Made by a program: the position numbers and the translations under genes. Below the pieces are notes generated by a model that searched no databases, was not told the DNA's origin, and worked only from the letters and a program-made list of their open reading frames with translations. A DNA stretch of 64,000 nucleotides from assembly GCF_007273535.1 (NCBI RefSeq), contig NZ_RIBP01000001.1, forward strand, positions 992,001 through 1,056,000. Direction: 5' to 3'. Of the stretch, positions 32,438-41,348 are shown one piece after another; position 1 is the first letter of the stretch, and every line of letters starts with the position of its first letter. The stretch is from Niallia circulans. GTDB lineage: Bacteria; Bacillota; Bacilli; Bacillales; Cytobacillaceae.

Positions 32438-33547
32438 TTACTGCATTCTATAATTGTTATATTTCTTTTTAATCATCCCGATTGTCAATAATAAGATAGG
32501 GAGTAAAAAACAAACAGTGAGTGAAAATAAAGGGTACGTTTTATTCAAAAAGTAGTTAAAAAAGACAATATCTTGATAAAAGAATATGGAACAGGAAAAA
32601 ATCAGTAAAGCCAGAGGGTATAAAAGGATTTTGTTACTTCTCAATTTTAACAATTGGGCCAATCCAAGTGAAATTCCGTAAAAACAAATAGTTAATTTAA
32701 AGTACATAGTAATAATCCAAATAAAAGCCATTATGGCTTCAACTCTAAAGATAACATCTCCAACACTAATTTTTTTGCCTAAAGTATAGGTTGGATATAC
32801 TTGAATCCTAGTGGTGTACGTATCTAGAACTAAAAGACAAAAGAAGATAGTCAATACTAATATCAGGCCTCCTACTAGCATCCCTCGATAGTAGAATCTC
32901 ATCATTTTTGACTTGTCCTTCACGTATGGCATTAGCATAAGAAATATAATAAGTTGCAAATATGGTAGCGAAATATGATGATATACTCCATTGATTACAG
33001 GTTTAACTCCTTCACCTAAAATTGGCTTTAAGTTATCAAAATGCACATCAGGTAAAAGAAATAAAAATAATATCAAAAGTAAAAAAACGATCCATGGAAA
33101 AAATATTAAGGCAGATCGACAAATCACTTCTATCCCTAACCTTACACCAATTAAACTTGTAAGTATAAATACAGCCATTATCATCTGAATAGGAGTTTCA
33201 TTAAGTAACTCCGTACTCATAAAATCACCTATTTCTCTTAGAGAAGCAGTAGATAATTCAAAAAAATAAAAAAGGAACAGGAGAGAGAACATTTTCCCTA
33301 ATACATTTCCATATACTTTTTCGTTACATTGTATATATGTAAGTCGTGGAAAAAGCTGATGAATTTTATTGTAAATAAAAATAAAAAATAAACTTATAAT
33401 GGTAGTAACAACAGAAGAAATCCATGCGTCCTGTTTCGCAGCAGATGCTAAGCTCGATGGTATAATTAATATAGAACTACCTACTGTAAATAAAACGACC
33501 AGTAATAAAAACTCTCCTGCATTGATTCTTCCTTTTTCAACCACCAT
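32438..33547 (-). CDS. GerAB-type spore germination permease
   Basis: The 369-residue integral membrane protein has about ten helices, beginning GRINAGEFLLLVVLFTVGSSILIIPSSLA. It belongs to the APC-like endospore germination permease family (GerAB/GerBB/GerKB). It is the B subunit of a nutrient germinant receptor in the inner spore membrane and binds the germinant. It is the last gene of the A-C-D-B operon, starting 12 bp after the small membrane gene. Expression would be in the forespore under SigG; I could not identify a convincing SigG promoter. Confidence 0.9.
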   Translation of the reverse strand: MVVEKGRINAGEFLLLVVLFTVGSSILIIPSSLASAAKQDAWISSVVTTIISLFFIFIYNKIHQLFPRLTYIQCNEKVYGNVLGKMFSLLFLFYFFELSTASLREIGDFMSTELLNETPIQMIMAVFILTSLIGVRLGIEVICRSALIFFPWIVFLLLILFLFLLPDVHFDNLKPILGEGVKPVINGVYHHISLPYLQLIIFLMLMPYVKDKSKMMRFYYRGMLVGGLILVLTIFFCLLVLDTYTTRIQVYPTYTLGKKISVGDVIFRVEAIMAFIWIITMYFKLTICFYGISLGLAQLLKLRSNKILLYPLALLIFSCSIFFYQDIVFFNYFLNKTYPLFSLTVCFLLPILLLTIGMIKKKYNNYRMQ

Positions 33548-33559
33548 GCCACATCCTTT

Positions 33560-33793
33560 CTAAGAGAGAATATTCTCCATGACATTAGCTATAGGTCTAT
33601 ATAATGTTATAATCCAACTTAACGGAGAAGGGATTGTCATATTTTTTGAAAGTAGGATACATAGCATAAGACCAGTTGATACCAATAAAAAGACTATGAA
33701 AACCTCATACCATTTTCTTTGTTCTAAATAGTGCCTTACCTCCCAGAAAAAGAATAAATAACCGCCACATATCATAACAATAATCTTTATCAT
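33560..33793 (-). CDS. Small two-helix membrane protein, GerKD/GerD-subunit-like
   Basis: The 77-residue protein has two hydrophobic segments (about 2-18 and 28-48) and a short C-terminal helix. Small two-helix 'D' proteins are encoded in several bacillus germinant-receptor operons and modulate receptor function. The assignment rests on size, topology and position between the C and B genes (5-bp and 12-bp gaps). The order A-C-D-B is unusual compared with A-B-C. Confidence 0.7.
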   Translation of the reverse strand: MIKIIVMICGGYLFFFWEVRHYLEQRKWYEVFIVFLLVSTGLMLCILLSKNMTIPSPLSWIITLYRPIANVMENILS

Positions 33794-33798
33794 TTACC

Positions 33799-34977
33799 TC
33801 ATTCTCCCTCATCATCTAAAATGGCACCGATGCGACGAATGTTAGCTTTAACGGTTACTTTCACATCTAAATCCGCAAATTCCTTCTGCCAATTTCCTTT
33901 TACTTCTTTCCATATGTTAGGTTGGTTTTGATGTATAACTTCGCCAAATCCAAATATATCGCTTTGATAAGTTTCTTGCATATTTATTATGACATTTTCC
34001 ACTTTCTCTTTAATTACCTTTTCATAATCGTCCGTTATTTTATCTAAATTCTTTTTACTAGAAAGGTTCATATTGCATTCCACATCGCCTAGTACTCCGT
34101 TTGTGAATATATTTACTTGTATTAGTGGTTTTCCATTTCGAGCTAGCGCTTTAAGATTTGTAGTTGAATTAATCGTTTCTATACTAATTTCCGCATCCTT
34201 ACATGGTACGTTTATTATTAAATTAGAGATATTATCTTGTGTGTAATTAAACCCTATACTTTCTTCTTCATTTAACCAGCCCAACAACTTATCCGTTCTT
34301 AATACTCCTATAGAATCAACCGTTATGCCTGATTTTGGTATAATACTTTGTACACTGGTAAGATCTCCACTCGTTTTTGGATCTCCATAAAAATGTATAC
34401 CTGTCAACACAGGTTCTTTTCCTATTTTGTGTATATCAGTAATTAATCCATCTATCATTACTGCTTTTGTAATGCCTAATGACTTTTCGGTATTTTTTAT
34501 CGTTTTATTAATCTTCTCACCCGGTACTATTTCCATAGGGGACTGTACGTTAAGTAGTTCTTTAGCTGTTGATCCTTTTGCAATTGCTATTAAAAAGTCC
34601 GAACGCATGTCATGATCTCTTGTTAGAAAGTCTAGTGCTTTTCCTATTCCTTCTTTAGCCATATCTTCCCCAAAAATTATCGTACGAATATGTGCTACAT
34701 AAATCTTTCTAGGTGCATCCATAGAAAGTTTACGTAGTGTTTCAAAAATAGTTTTCCCTTCTTTTGTAATTAAACTCACCTCCGAACGGCCAGATTTCCT
34801 CTCTCCAGCTAATTCACCAGGATTAATGATTTGAACAGAAACTTGATATCCATTATCTGTCTTATCAATGCCTATTGCAGATGCAATGGCAATTTCATTT
34901 AATTCACTATTACTCCAACATCCAGTTAATAATATGGTCATTAAGCTCAACAAACAAAGTAGAAAAATTTTCTTCAC
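33799..34977 (-). CDS. Ger(x)C-family spore germination lipoprotein
   Basis: The 392-residue protein has a lipoprotein signal peptide ending in the lipobox LLTGC (Cys20), followed by WSNSELNEIAIASAIGIDK, the family's entry motif. Its body carries RKIYVAHIRTIIFGEDMAKEGIGKALDFLTRDHDMR, also typical. It is the C subunit of a nutrient germinant receptor, anchored to the outer face of the inner spore membrane. The operon runs A (35024), C, D-like, B. No truncation is visible. Confidence 0.92.
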   Translation of the reverse strand: MKKIFLLCLLSLMTILLTGCWSNSELNEIAIASAIGIDKTDNGYQVSVQIINPGELAGERKSGRSEVSLITKEGKTIFETLRKLSMDAPRKIYVAHIRTIIFGEDMAKEGIGKALDFLTRDHDMRSDFLIAIAKGSTAKELLNVQSPMEIVPGEKINKTIKNTEKSLGITKAVMIDGLITDIHKIGKEPVLTGIHFYGDPKTSGDLTSVQSIIPKSGITVDSIGVLRTDKLLGWLNEEESIGFNYTQDNISNLIINVPCKDAEISIETINSTTNLKALARNGKPLIQVNIFTNGVLGDVECNMNLSSKKNLDKITDDYEKVIKEKVENVIINMQETYQSDIFGFGEVIHQNQPNIWKEVKGNWQKEFADLDVKVTVKANIRRIGAILDDEGE

Positions 34978-35023
34978 AGTTTATACTCCTCATTGATTTC
35001 ATATCATACTTTGTTTTCCATTT

Positions 35024-36577
35024 CTATTTTTTTCTTTTTGTTGTTTCTAAAAACCATTTGGGTAATCGAACGATACTATCTTTCTGAGCTTTTAATTTAA
35101 ATGGTGCTAACGGAGTTAAATACGGCTCTCCAAATGAGCGTATACTACTTAGGTGAAGCACTAATAAAAGTAAGCCGATAATTATTCCAAATAATCCTAA
35201 TAGATTAGCGATAAACATAAACATAAAACGAAGTATTCTAACTGACGCAGCCATACTGTAGGAGGGAGAAACGAAATTACATATGGCTGTTAAAGAAACA
35301 ATGATTACCATTGCTGCAGAAACGAAACCGGCTTCCACTGCAGCTTGTCCAATAACTAATGCACCAACAATGGATATAGCAGTACCTATAGACCTTGGCA
35401 TTCTGATACTTGCCTCTCTCAATATTTCAAAAGTTAATTCCATTAAAATAGCCTCGAATAGAGTAGAAAGAGGAACACCCTCCCTTTGAGCACTTAAATT
35501 AATTAGCAAGGAGGTTGGTAGCATTTCCTGATGAAAGGTAGTAATAGCTATAAATAATGATGGTGTTAGTAAGGATAAAAAGAATGCGAGAAACCTAATT
35601 AAACGTACAACTGTAGCGATATCTGCTCTTTGATAATAATCTTCACTAGTTTGAAAAAAGTTAATTAACAGGGCTGGTACTAAAAGCACAAAAGGACTTC
35701 CGTCAACTAAAATCGCTATTTTCCCTTGTAAAATTCCAGCGGCAACTGTATCAGGTCTTTCTGTATCATAGACCGTGGGGAAGGTTGTTATTTTACCATC
35801 TTGGATATATTCCTCTATATTACCGCTGTCTAAAATAATATCTGTATCAATGTCTTTTAGCCGTTCTCTTACCTCATCTACAGTCTTTTTATCAGCCACA
35901 TCTTGAAGAAACATGATTGAAACATCCGTCTGCGTTCTTGCCCCAATCTGTTTTGTTTCTAACCAAAGATTTGGGTCTTTTATTCTTCTTCGTATTAAAG
36001 CAGTATTTGTACGCAATGTTTCTGTAAAACCATCTCTAGGTCCTCTAACTACCGTTTGAGATTCAGGTTCCTGAATACTTCTTACAGCCCACTCTCTTGA
36101 ACTTAATGAAATTCCTTCTGTAATTCCATCAATTAATAAGATTGTGTCTCCAGATAATACATGAAGAAATAATTTGTTAAAATTATTTACTTCTGTTATT
36201 TCTGCTACAGGGAGTGTATTTGTTTTTATAACATCCATCAAACGGTGATGTAAGGAATTTAGGTCAAAATCAACTTGTCGGATATTTATCATTAAAGTTT
36301 CCAAGACGAATTCATTTATTAATTGTTTATCAGATAAACCATCTGTATAAATAATCCCTAGATTTATTTCAGACTTTTCACCAATCTTAAATTCCTTAAT
36401 CATAATATCTGTACTATTGCCCATGATTTTTTTTATCATATCAAAGTTCGTTTTTAAACTAGCAAACAAAGGAAGGTCCTCTTTATTGAAAAAATCGGTG
36501 TTTTTCAATAAACTTTGGTGATTCTTTTTCTTACTGTCTCTTCCTTTCTTTGATGAGAAAAATTTTAATAACTCCAA
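35024..36577 (-). CDS. GerA-type spore germination protein (receptor A subunit)
   Basis: The 517-residue GerAA/GerKA family protein has a soluble N-terminal region (about 1-290) with the INLGIIYTDGLSDKQLINEFV and ESQTVVRGPRDGFTETLRTNTALIRRRIK motifs. Five or six membrane helices follow (about 300-480), with PSLFIAITTFHQEMLPTSLLI. It starts at TTG 36577 with GAGGTG about 9 bases upstream. It heads the operon of germinant receptor genes A-C-D-B. Together with the other subunits it triggers germination on nutrient binding. Confidence 0.92.
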   Translation of the reverse strand: MELLKFFSSKKGRDSKKKNHQSLLKNTDFFNKEDLPLFASLKTNFDMIKKIMGNSTDIMIKEFKIGEKSEINLGIIYTDGLSDKQLINEFVLETLMINIRQVDFDLNSLHHRLMDVIKTNTLPVAEITEVNNFNKLFLHVLSGDTILLIDGITEGISLSSREWAVRSIQEPESQTVVRGPRDGFTETLRTNTALIRRRIKDPNLWLETKQIGARTQTDVSIMFLQDVADKKTVDEVRERLKDIDTDIILDSGNIEEYIQDGKITTFPTVYDTERPDTVAAGILQGKIAILVDGSPFVLLVPALLINFFQTSEDYYQRADIATVVRLIRFLAFFLSLLTPSLFIAITTFHQEMLPTSLLINLSAQREGVPLSTLFEAILMELTFEILREASIRMPRSIGTAISIVGALVIGQAAVEAGFVSAAMVIIVSLTAICNFVSPSYSMAASVRILRFMFMFIANLLGLFGIIIGLLLLVLHLSSIRSFGEPYLTPLAPFKLKAQKDSIVRLPKWFLETTKRKK

Positions 36578-36792
36578 GTTGTCTCACCACCTCTGTTGTT
36601 GTTTAATATTTTCATCCAAAAACATTTTTCTATACGATTAATTTTTCAAATTAAATGGGAGGTATTAGGAAAATAACTAATTCAAAAAATCTAATTTAAT
36701 AAATGCACAGTGATATCAGAATTTTTTCTAAAAAGTTAGATAAAAACCAAGGTATCAGTGAAACTTCAATACTTTAAAATGGCAAACAAGTA

Positions 36793-36817
36793 AAAAAAAC
36801 AGCAATGCTGTTTTTTT
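36793..36817. terminator. Bidirectional hairpin AAAAAACAGCA/TGCTGTTTTTT
   Basis: 12-bp perfect arms around one base, with an A-run before and T-run after, so it can end transcription on either strand. No gene ends close by. Confidence 0.55.
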
Positions 36818-36940
36818 CGAATTAGTTACAGTTTTTATTGTATAAATTTAATTCTTCTAGTGTAATTAAAAAAATCTTTCCTTTGTTTCTCTGATTATTC
36901 CCTCAACAGAATTTTTTTGGTAACTTTGTGAAAAAATTCA

Positions 36941-37007
36941 CTTAAACTATTCTGCCACTTTTGTATCCTAACCTATGTTCTAATTTATTACAGCAATGCT
37001 GCCATAT
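36941..37007. repeat. Dispersed 65-bp intergenic repeat, copy 6
   Basis: Contains cttaaactattctgccac and ttattacagcaatgctgcc. Upstream of the sigma factor gene. Confidence 0.6.
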
Positions 37008-37162
37008 TTAGTTCCAATATTGCCGAAAAGGAAATTCCCACTAAAACTGCAAAACCTATGCTTGTCTTTTTTCTTGAATTAACCCAAAATGTTATTGCCA
37101 TGATAATCGTGAAAGTTAACCCGAAAAGTAATCATTCATTTTAACAAATAATAATTGTATAT

Positions 37163-37168
37163 TGAAAC
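37163..37168 (+). promoter_or_regulatory. ECF-type -35 element (TGAAAC)
   Basis: TGAAAC lies 45 bp before the sigma gene start. This is the -35 of SigW/SigX/SigV-type promoters and suggests autoregulation. The expected CGTC/CGTA -10 is not clear (gactc at about 37184). Confidence 0.4.
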
Positions 37169-37212
37169 TTTTTTCTGTTCCTTTGACTCTAATACTATGA
37201 AGGGAGGTTATT

Positions 37213-37749
37213 ATGAACGAATTTAATCTTATTGAACAAGCGAAAAAAGGAGATCGAAAAGCGTTTGAACAAATATTTACTGCGCAAAACAAGCAGCTTT
37301 ATCATACAGCTTATTCATATGTACATAATCGTGAAGATACCCTAGATATTATTCAAGAAACAGCGTGTATTGCTTATCTGTCGATTAATAAGCTTCGCAA
37401 AAATGAATATTTTGGTACTTGGTTAACACGAATCTTAATCAATGAAGCTTATAAAGTATTGCGTAAGAAAAAACCTAACCTAGTGGATCTAAAGGATAGA
37501 GAAATGGATAGTATCGCTACTTTTTCCGATTTTGGTGATAATCGAATGATGATTGAGGTTGGTTTGAAAGGTATGAAAGAAAACTATCAAACGGTTATTA
37601 GATTATATTATTTCCGCGATTATTCTATTAATGAAATTGCAGACATTATGCGTCGACCGGAAAGTACGGTGAAAACATATTTACGAAGAGCAAAACAAAA
37701 GTTACGTAAAAATTTAGAGGAGGTTAGTCATGAAGGATTCTCGATTTGA
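37213..37749 (+). CDS. ECF RNA polymerase sigma factor
   Basis: The 178-residue sigma-70 group 4 protein has region 2 at about residues 8-72 (AFEQIFTAQNKQLYHTAYSYVHNREDTLDIIQETACIAYLSI) and region 4 at about 115-170 (NYQTVIRLYYFRDYSINEIADIMRRPESTVKTYLRRAKQKLRKNL). GAAGGGAGG lies 5 bases before ATG. The next gene overlaps it by 20 bp and encodes a membrane protein with a cytoplasmic head, as in SigV/SigX-RsiX type pairs. Release from that protein would activate a cell-envelope regulon; the target genes are unknown. Confidence 0.9.
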   Translation: MNEFNLIEQAKKGDRKAFEQIFTAQNKQLYHTAYSYVHNREDTLDIIQETACIAYLSINKLRKNEYFGTWLTRILINEAYKVLRKKKPNLVDLKDREMDSIATFSDFGDNRMMIEVGLKGMKENYQTVIRLYYFRDYSINEIADIMRRPESTVKTYLRRAKQKLRKNLEEVSHEGFSI

Positions 37750-39124
37750 GAATATGAGTGAAAATATTGAAGTTCCTATAGAGGAAATAAATCAAGCGAT
37801 TCAAACAGGGATTCTTTCTGCTGAACAAATAAAACAAAAACGGAAACAGAAAAAACGGATTACTTGGGTGGCTATCCCACTTCTCGCAGCAAGTCTATTA
37901 TTCTCAGTTGTCTCTTTTCCAAATCAAATAAGTCATGCACTAGCTAATTCACCAGAGCTAAATAGTGCCTATCGCTATTTTTATGATACAGTAGGGCGTA
38001 AATTAATTATGCAAAAAGCAGTAACGGAATTAAACCAAACGGCTGAATCAAACGGGATTAAAGTCAAATTAACTAGTGTTTATTATGATGGTGTCGAAAT
38101 TGGCATTACAGGGACGATGGATGGGGAGTTAAAATATAATAAAGGCGAAGAAGACGAATATAGTTTGGATTATAATTTTTTTCATGGTAAAGGTGATTCA
38201 GACCCCTGGTTAAGCAATGCACAATCACAGTTTTCTAACACTAGTAAAACACATGCAGATTTCTTAATTACATTAGATAATCCACGAGGAGAGTTAGCCA
38301 AAGATTTTACTTTACCAATTAATATTCGTGCGGCTAACGTAACGCTAGGTACATGGAAGTTTGATGTACCTGTCAAACAACTGCCAATCACGAAATTAAA
38401 TGTTTACGAGACCATTCATTATCCAGAGTACGGTGTTTATATTAACGTCAAAGACTTTGTTCAAGGCAAGTATAATACAAGCTATTCAATGAGCATTACG
38501 CAAGATAATCCTGATTTTGAAGTGAATGTAGGAGAGTATTCCATATTAGGGAAGGAACGTAATGATTACAGCCAGACTATTCAATCAAAGGAAAAGCGTA
38601 ATGGCAACGAGGTTAAGGAAATAAGTACGAATAAATTGGCCGCTTCTACTAGTGGTACAAAATCGATTACGTTTTATCCAACGGTTACAAAAACAGAAAA
38701 TACACCGAGGGCCATTTTATTGGAAAGAGGTGTTACATTAGCAACTTCACTTTCTTCTTCCAAAGTTAAAATTTTAAAAGCTGAAGAAACAGAAGAAGAA
38801 TTAATTTTAACTGTTCAGAATTTGAATACACCAAAAGATATAAGTTTTGGTGAATTAGAAAGTTACATGAAATATGGGTTTGAAATTTCTACAATTAATA
38901 GTAATGACGGACAAGAAGTATTTATGAACTCCACTGAGATTATTAATGGCCCAAATAGTAAAGCGGAACTCATGGATAAAAAGCAAAGTATTTTTAAGGT
39001 CACGCTACCGAAGGTGAATGTTAGAACGACGGTATTAGACGGGAAACATTATCTTTATTATGATTTTGGGTTATATGCAGAAACAGTAGCATTAAAACCA
39101 TTTACAGTTGATTTAACGAAATAA
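37730..39124 (+). CDS. DUF4179-domain membrane protein, probable anti-sigma factor
   Basis: The 464-residue protein has a short cytoplasmic head (residues 1-45, IEVPIEEINQAIQTGILSAEQIKQKRKQKKR), one membrane helix (about 46-65), and a DUF4179-like extracellular part (ANSPELNSAYRYFYDTVGRKLIMQKAVTELNQTAESNGIKVKLTSVYYDGVEIGITG) followed by beta-rich domains. It overlaps the sigma gene by 20 bp, so the two are co-translated. By analogy to RsiX/YlaD-type pairs, the head would hold the sigma factor at the membrane and the outer domain would sense envelope stress. The role is inferred from gene context. Confidence 0.78.
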   Translation: MKDSRFENMSENIEVPIEEINQAIQTGILSAEQIKQKRKQKKRITWVAIPLLAASLLFSVVSFPNQISHALANSPELNSAYRYFYDTVGRKLIMQKAVTELNQTAESNGIKVKLTSVYYDGVEIGITGTMDGELKYNKGEEDEYSLDYNFFHGKGDSDPWLSNAQSQFSNTSKTHADFLITLDNPRGELAKDFTLPINIRAANVTLGTWKFDVPVKQLPITKLNVYETIHYPEYGVYINVKDFVQGKYNTSYSMSITQDNPDFEVNVGEYSILGKERNDYSQTIQSKEKRNGNEVKEISTNKLAASTSGTKSITFYPTVTKTENTPRAILLERGVTLATSLSSSKVKILKAEETEEELILTVQNLNTPKDISFGELESYMKYGFEISTINSNDGQEVFMNSTEIINGPNSKAELMDKKQSIFKVTLPKVNVRTTVLDGKHYLYYDFGLYAETVALKPFTVDLTK

Positions 39125-39154
39125 AAAGCGAAGTATAAATGTGCTAAATCCTTC

Positions 39155-39303
39155 TTAAGTATTATCAAAGAAGCAAGTAGATCCCAGCTCCATTCCATGA
39201 TAATCCTGAGCTCTACCAACATGATAATGTTTAGCTATATCAATACCAATAACTACGGTTTTAACTGTAGTTGAGCTATTTTATGATTTTGGTTATAATT
39301 CAT
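39155..39303 (-). pseudogene. IS110-family transposase, N-terminal fragment with frameshift
   Basis: A GGAGG site and ATG (39301-39303) start MNYNQNHKIAQL; after a one-base shift the reading continues TTVKTVVIGIDIAKHYHVGR, then AQDYHGMELGSTCFFDNT and a stop at 39155. The VIGIDIAK...H...R...D..G.E segment is the start of the DEDD catalytic domain of IS110/IS1111 transposases. The rest of the gene is missing. A palindrome AGCTGGCCAGCT (39338-39349) belongs to the former element end. Confidence 0.65.
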
Positions 39304-39387
39304 ATTGAGACCTCCGTGTAGATATTTTGTCCCTTTTAGCTGGCCAGCTCAGGACACATTTATCTTATCAAGAGGTCTTTTTTCTTT

Positions 39388-39434
39388 CAAATCCCATTTT
39401 CACTTATTATAGGAATGCTGCCACGTTTCTTCCC
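39388..39434. repeat. Dispersed 65-bp intergenic repeat, copy 7 (partial)
   Basis: Contains cacttattataggaatgctg, then ccacgtttcttccc; the two conserved blocks are joined directly rather than separated by 30 bp. Confidence 0.5.
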
Positions 39435-39612
39435 TAACTAACAATAACATGTCAGTCATTATAACAAAATAAAGCACGAACATTCCAGCAACCATATACT
39501 AATGAAGCATGCCCTTTTTTACCAAATTGAACATACGTCCATGCCCCTTTTGAATAACAAACATCTACTATACAAAGATGTTTGTTTATATTTTAATTAA
39601 GGGGAAGACAAT

Positions 39613-40236
39613 ATGAAATTAGACGAAATTAAAGGTTCATATAATGCTATATTTAGCCTGGGTGAGAATTGTATTCCTGCTTTAAAATTAAGAAAGTATA
39701 ACCTAAGACAAATGGCAGGTCCTTTTGATTGGGTAGGAACGCCAAAGCTAAAAAATGTAAACGCTTTAATAAATACTAACTTCGCTGATTTTTTAAACGA
39801 AAGTAATTTGGTCATCCCACAGTACGCTTCTACTGAGGATGTCCTAGTTGTGGATTCCGTAAATTACGTATCCTTTAATCACGATTTTAAAACAGATGTT
39901 AATACATTAACGGATCTTCCCAGCTTACCTCAGGTACAAGAAAAGTATTCCAATCGTATCAATCGGTTTATGACTACACTTACTACCTCACAACGTTTAT
40001 TATTTATTAGAACGAACGCTTCCATAACAGACATAGTGGAGTTAGAAAGAATACTCTCTCAAAAAGGTAAAAATGAATTTTCTATCCTTGTTGTCAACCA
40101 CACCTCTGTGAAGGAATTAATAGAAGTAGATTGGAATATAAGTAATGTATGCTCTATTGAACTGCCTAATGAGGAAATATGGGAAGGAAATAATGATTGG
40201 TGGGAGTTTATTTTTCAAGAAATATCCCTTTATTAA
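39613..40236 (+). CDS. DUF1796 family putative cysteine peptidase
   Basis: The 207-residue protein matches the DUF1796 entry motif YNAIFSLGENCIPALKLRKYNLRQMAGPFDWVGTP at residues 10-44, with the invariant Cys20 that suggested a papain-like peptidase. A later NRINRFMTTLTTSQRLLFIRTNAS block is also typical. It is cytoplasmic, with AAGGGGAAG before ATG. It is monocistronic, with hairpins at 40321 and 40366 downstream. Relatives in bacilli occur in spore-coat and glycan-related loci; no activity is proven. Confidence 0.75.
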   Translation: MKLDEIKGSYNAIFSLGENCIPALKLRKYNLRQMAGPFDWVGTPKLKNVNALINTNFADFLNESNLVIPQYASTEDVLVVDSVNYVSFNHDFKTDVNTLTDLPSLPQVQEKYSNRINRFMTTLTTSQRLLFIRTNASITDIVELERILSQKGKNEFSILVVNHTSVKELIEVDWNISNVCSIELPNEEIWEGNNDWWEFIFQEISLY

Positions 40237-40320
40237 ATATATTTTTACATGCTGAAAATTTTTTTCTAGGCTAACATATTTTTCATTCTTTCTCCCACAT
40301 ACCTATAATATAAACTCTTC

Positions 40321-40353
40321 AGCTAAGGTGTACTTTAATTGTACACCTTAGCT
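40321..40353 (+). terminator. 13-bp hairpin after the DUF1796 gene
   Basis: Perfect stem (40321-40333 with 40341-40353), loop tttaatt, but no T-run follows. A second hairpin, acccttct-agta-agaagggt, follows at 40366-40385. Confidence 0.5.
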
Positions 40354-40488
40354 ATTAAGTAAAAGACCCTTCTAGTAAGAAGGGTAGAAAAGTAAATAAT
40401 ATAAAAGGGGAAGTTACATAAATATAATATGCTAGTACAAATAATTGGTACGGGCTATTAGTTTTGAGTAATTATAAGCATAAAAAAA

Positions 40489-40513
40489 GAAGACATCTCC
40501 ATAAATTGTCTTC
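40489..40513 (-). terminator. Minus-strand terminator without a nearby gene
   Basis: 7-bp stem gaagaca/tgtcttc; on the minus strand TTTTTTTATG follows. No gene ends here; it may be the remains of a lost gene in the 40237-40774 gap. Confidence 0.45.
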
Positions 40514-40676
40514 GTTAAAACCTATCTTATTGGGACAGGTGATATTATGTCTAAATATCATATTCGTGTTACTTACTTTTGTTACAGGGCGTTTATAGCT
40601 CGTTGCTTTACAAACACTTATAAGAACCTGTAATAGAAAAATAAAATAGGCGTACCTTATAAATAACCATTAACTT

Positions 40677-40746
40677 TATTGAACTATTTTGCCCCGTTTC
40701 TCCCATAGGAGGTTTTCCATTTATTACAGGAATACTTCCATTACAG
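40677..40746. repeat. Dispersed 65-bp intergenic repeat, copy 8
   Basis: Contains ttgccccgtttctcccata and tttattacaggaatacttcc. It is the rightmost copy; none was seen from 41 to 64 kb. Confidence 0.6.
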
Positions 40747-40774
40747 TACAAAAACATTAAAAAACATTAAAAAA

Positions 40775-41038
40775 CTATTCTACTAGACCTAATTCATAAC
40801 CATTTCTTTCATCGTTGGGCTGTATAATTATCTGGTGCTGTACTTAGACTTTTTGCACCTGTTTCAATGACAAACTGTTTCGCTTTATGTAAAATAGTTC
40901 ACCTACGCCTTGTTTTCTTGCTGGTGCATCAACATATAAGTCGTTTAATATCCACGTTCGTTTCATGGAAATCGTCGAAAATGTGGGATAAAGTTGCGTA
41001 AACCCAAGGTAGTTTGCAAAATCCAAAGACTTTTGCAT
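40775..41038 (-). pseudogene. GNAT-family acetyltransferase, frameshifted
   Basis: The frame from 41038 reads GFTQLYPTFSTISMKRTWIL, then NDLYVDAPARKQGVGE, the acetyl-CoA-binding motif A region. After GVGE the sense continues only after frame changes: HKAKQFVIETGAKSLSTAPD and, near the end, RNGYELGLVE with a stop at 40775. At least two indels therefore break the gene. The N-terminal third is also missing or unrecognisable. Confidence 0.65.
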
Positions 41039-41269
41039 GGGAGCAACCTGTAGTAGTAGAATTCCAGCGATTAGCAGGCCAATATAGTTATCTAGTTAAG
41101 AGTTTTTGGAGAACCGACTACATTATTGAAATTCTCTTCTGCTGTGGAATATAAATTATATATTAGAGATAACAGTAATCGAAACATTTCTCAATGATTT
41201 TCCATATTTAGTGGAATAAAGTGTTACAACGTTGATGTATACAGCAGTAGCCTCTACTACAGTAAGAAA

Positions 41270-41298
41270 AGCCACTAACATTCACAATGTTAGTGGCT
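41270..41298 (-). terminator. Terminator of the NUDIX gene
   Basis: 13-bp perfect stem (41270-41282 with 41286-41298), three-base loop; minus-strand tail TTTCTTACTG. About 50 bp beyond the stop. Confidence 0.65.
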
Positions 41299-41348
41299 TC
41301 TTACTACGTTCACCCTTTTTTGTATGTAAATTATTGCATAAGTTTCAT

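Larger units (their letters stand above)
36578..37212. other. Intergenic region between germination operon and sigma gene
   Basis: It contains a bidirectional hairpin (36793-36817), repeat copy 6, and a minus-strand hydrophobic open stretch (about 36990-37125) that lacks a start codon, perhaps a membrane-protein remnant. The gerA promoter must lie at the left edge, but no clear SigG boxes are seen. Confidence 0.4.

Noticed and set aside
36600..36660. SigG promoter for the germination operon
   Set aside because: Candidate boxes (TGAAAA, CGTATAG) do not have the right spacing or sequence for a SigG promoter.
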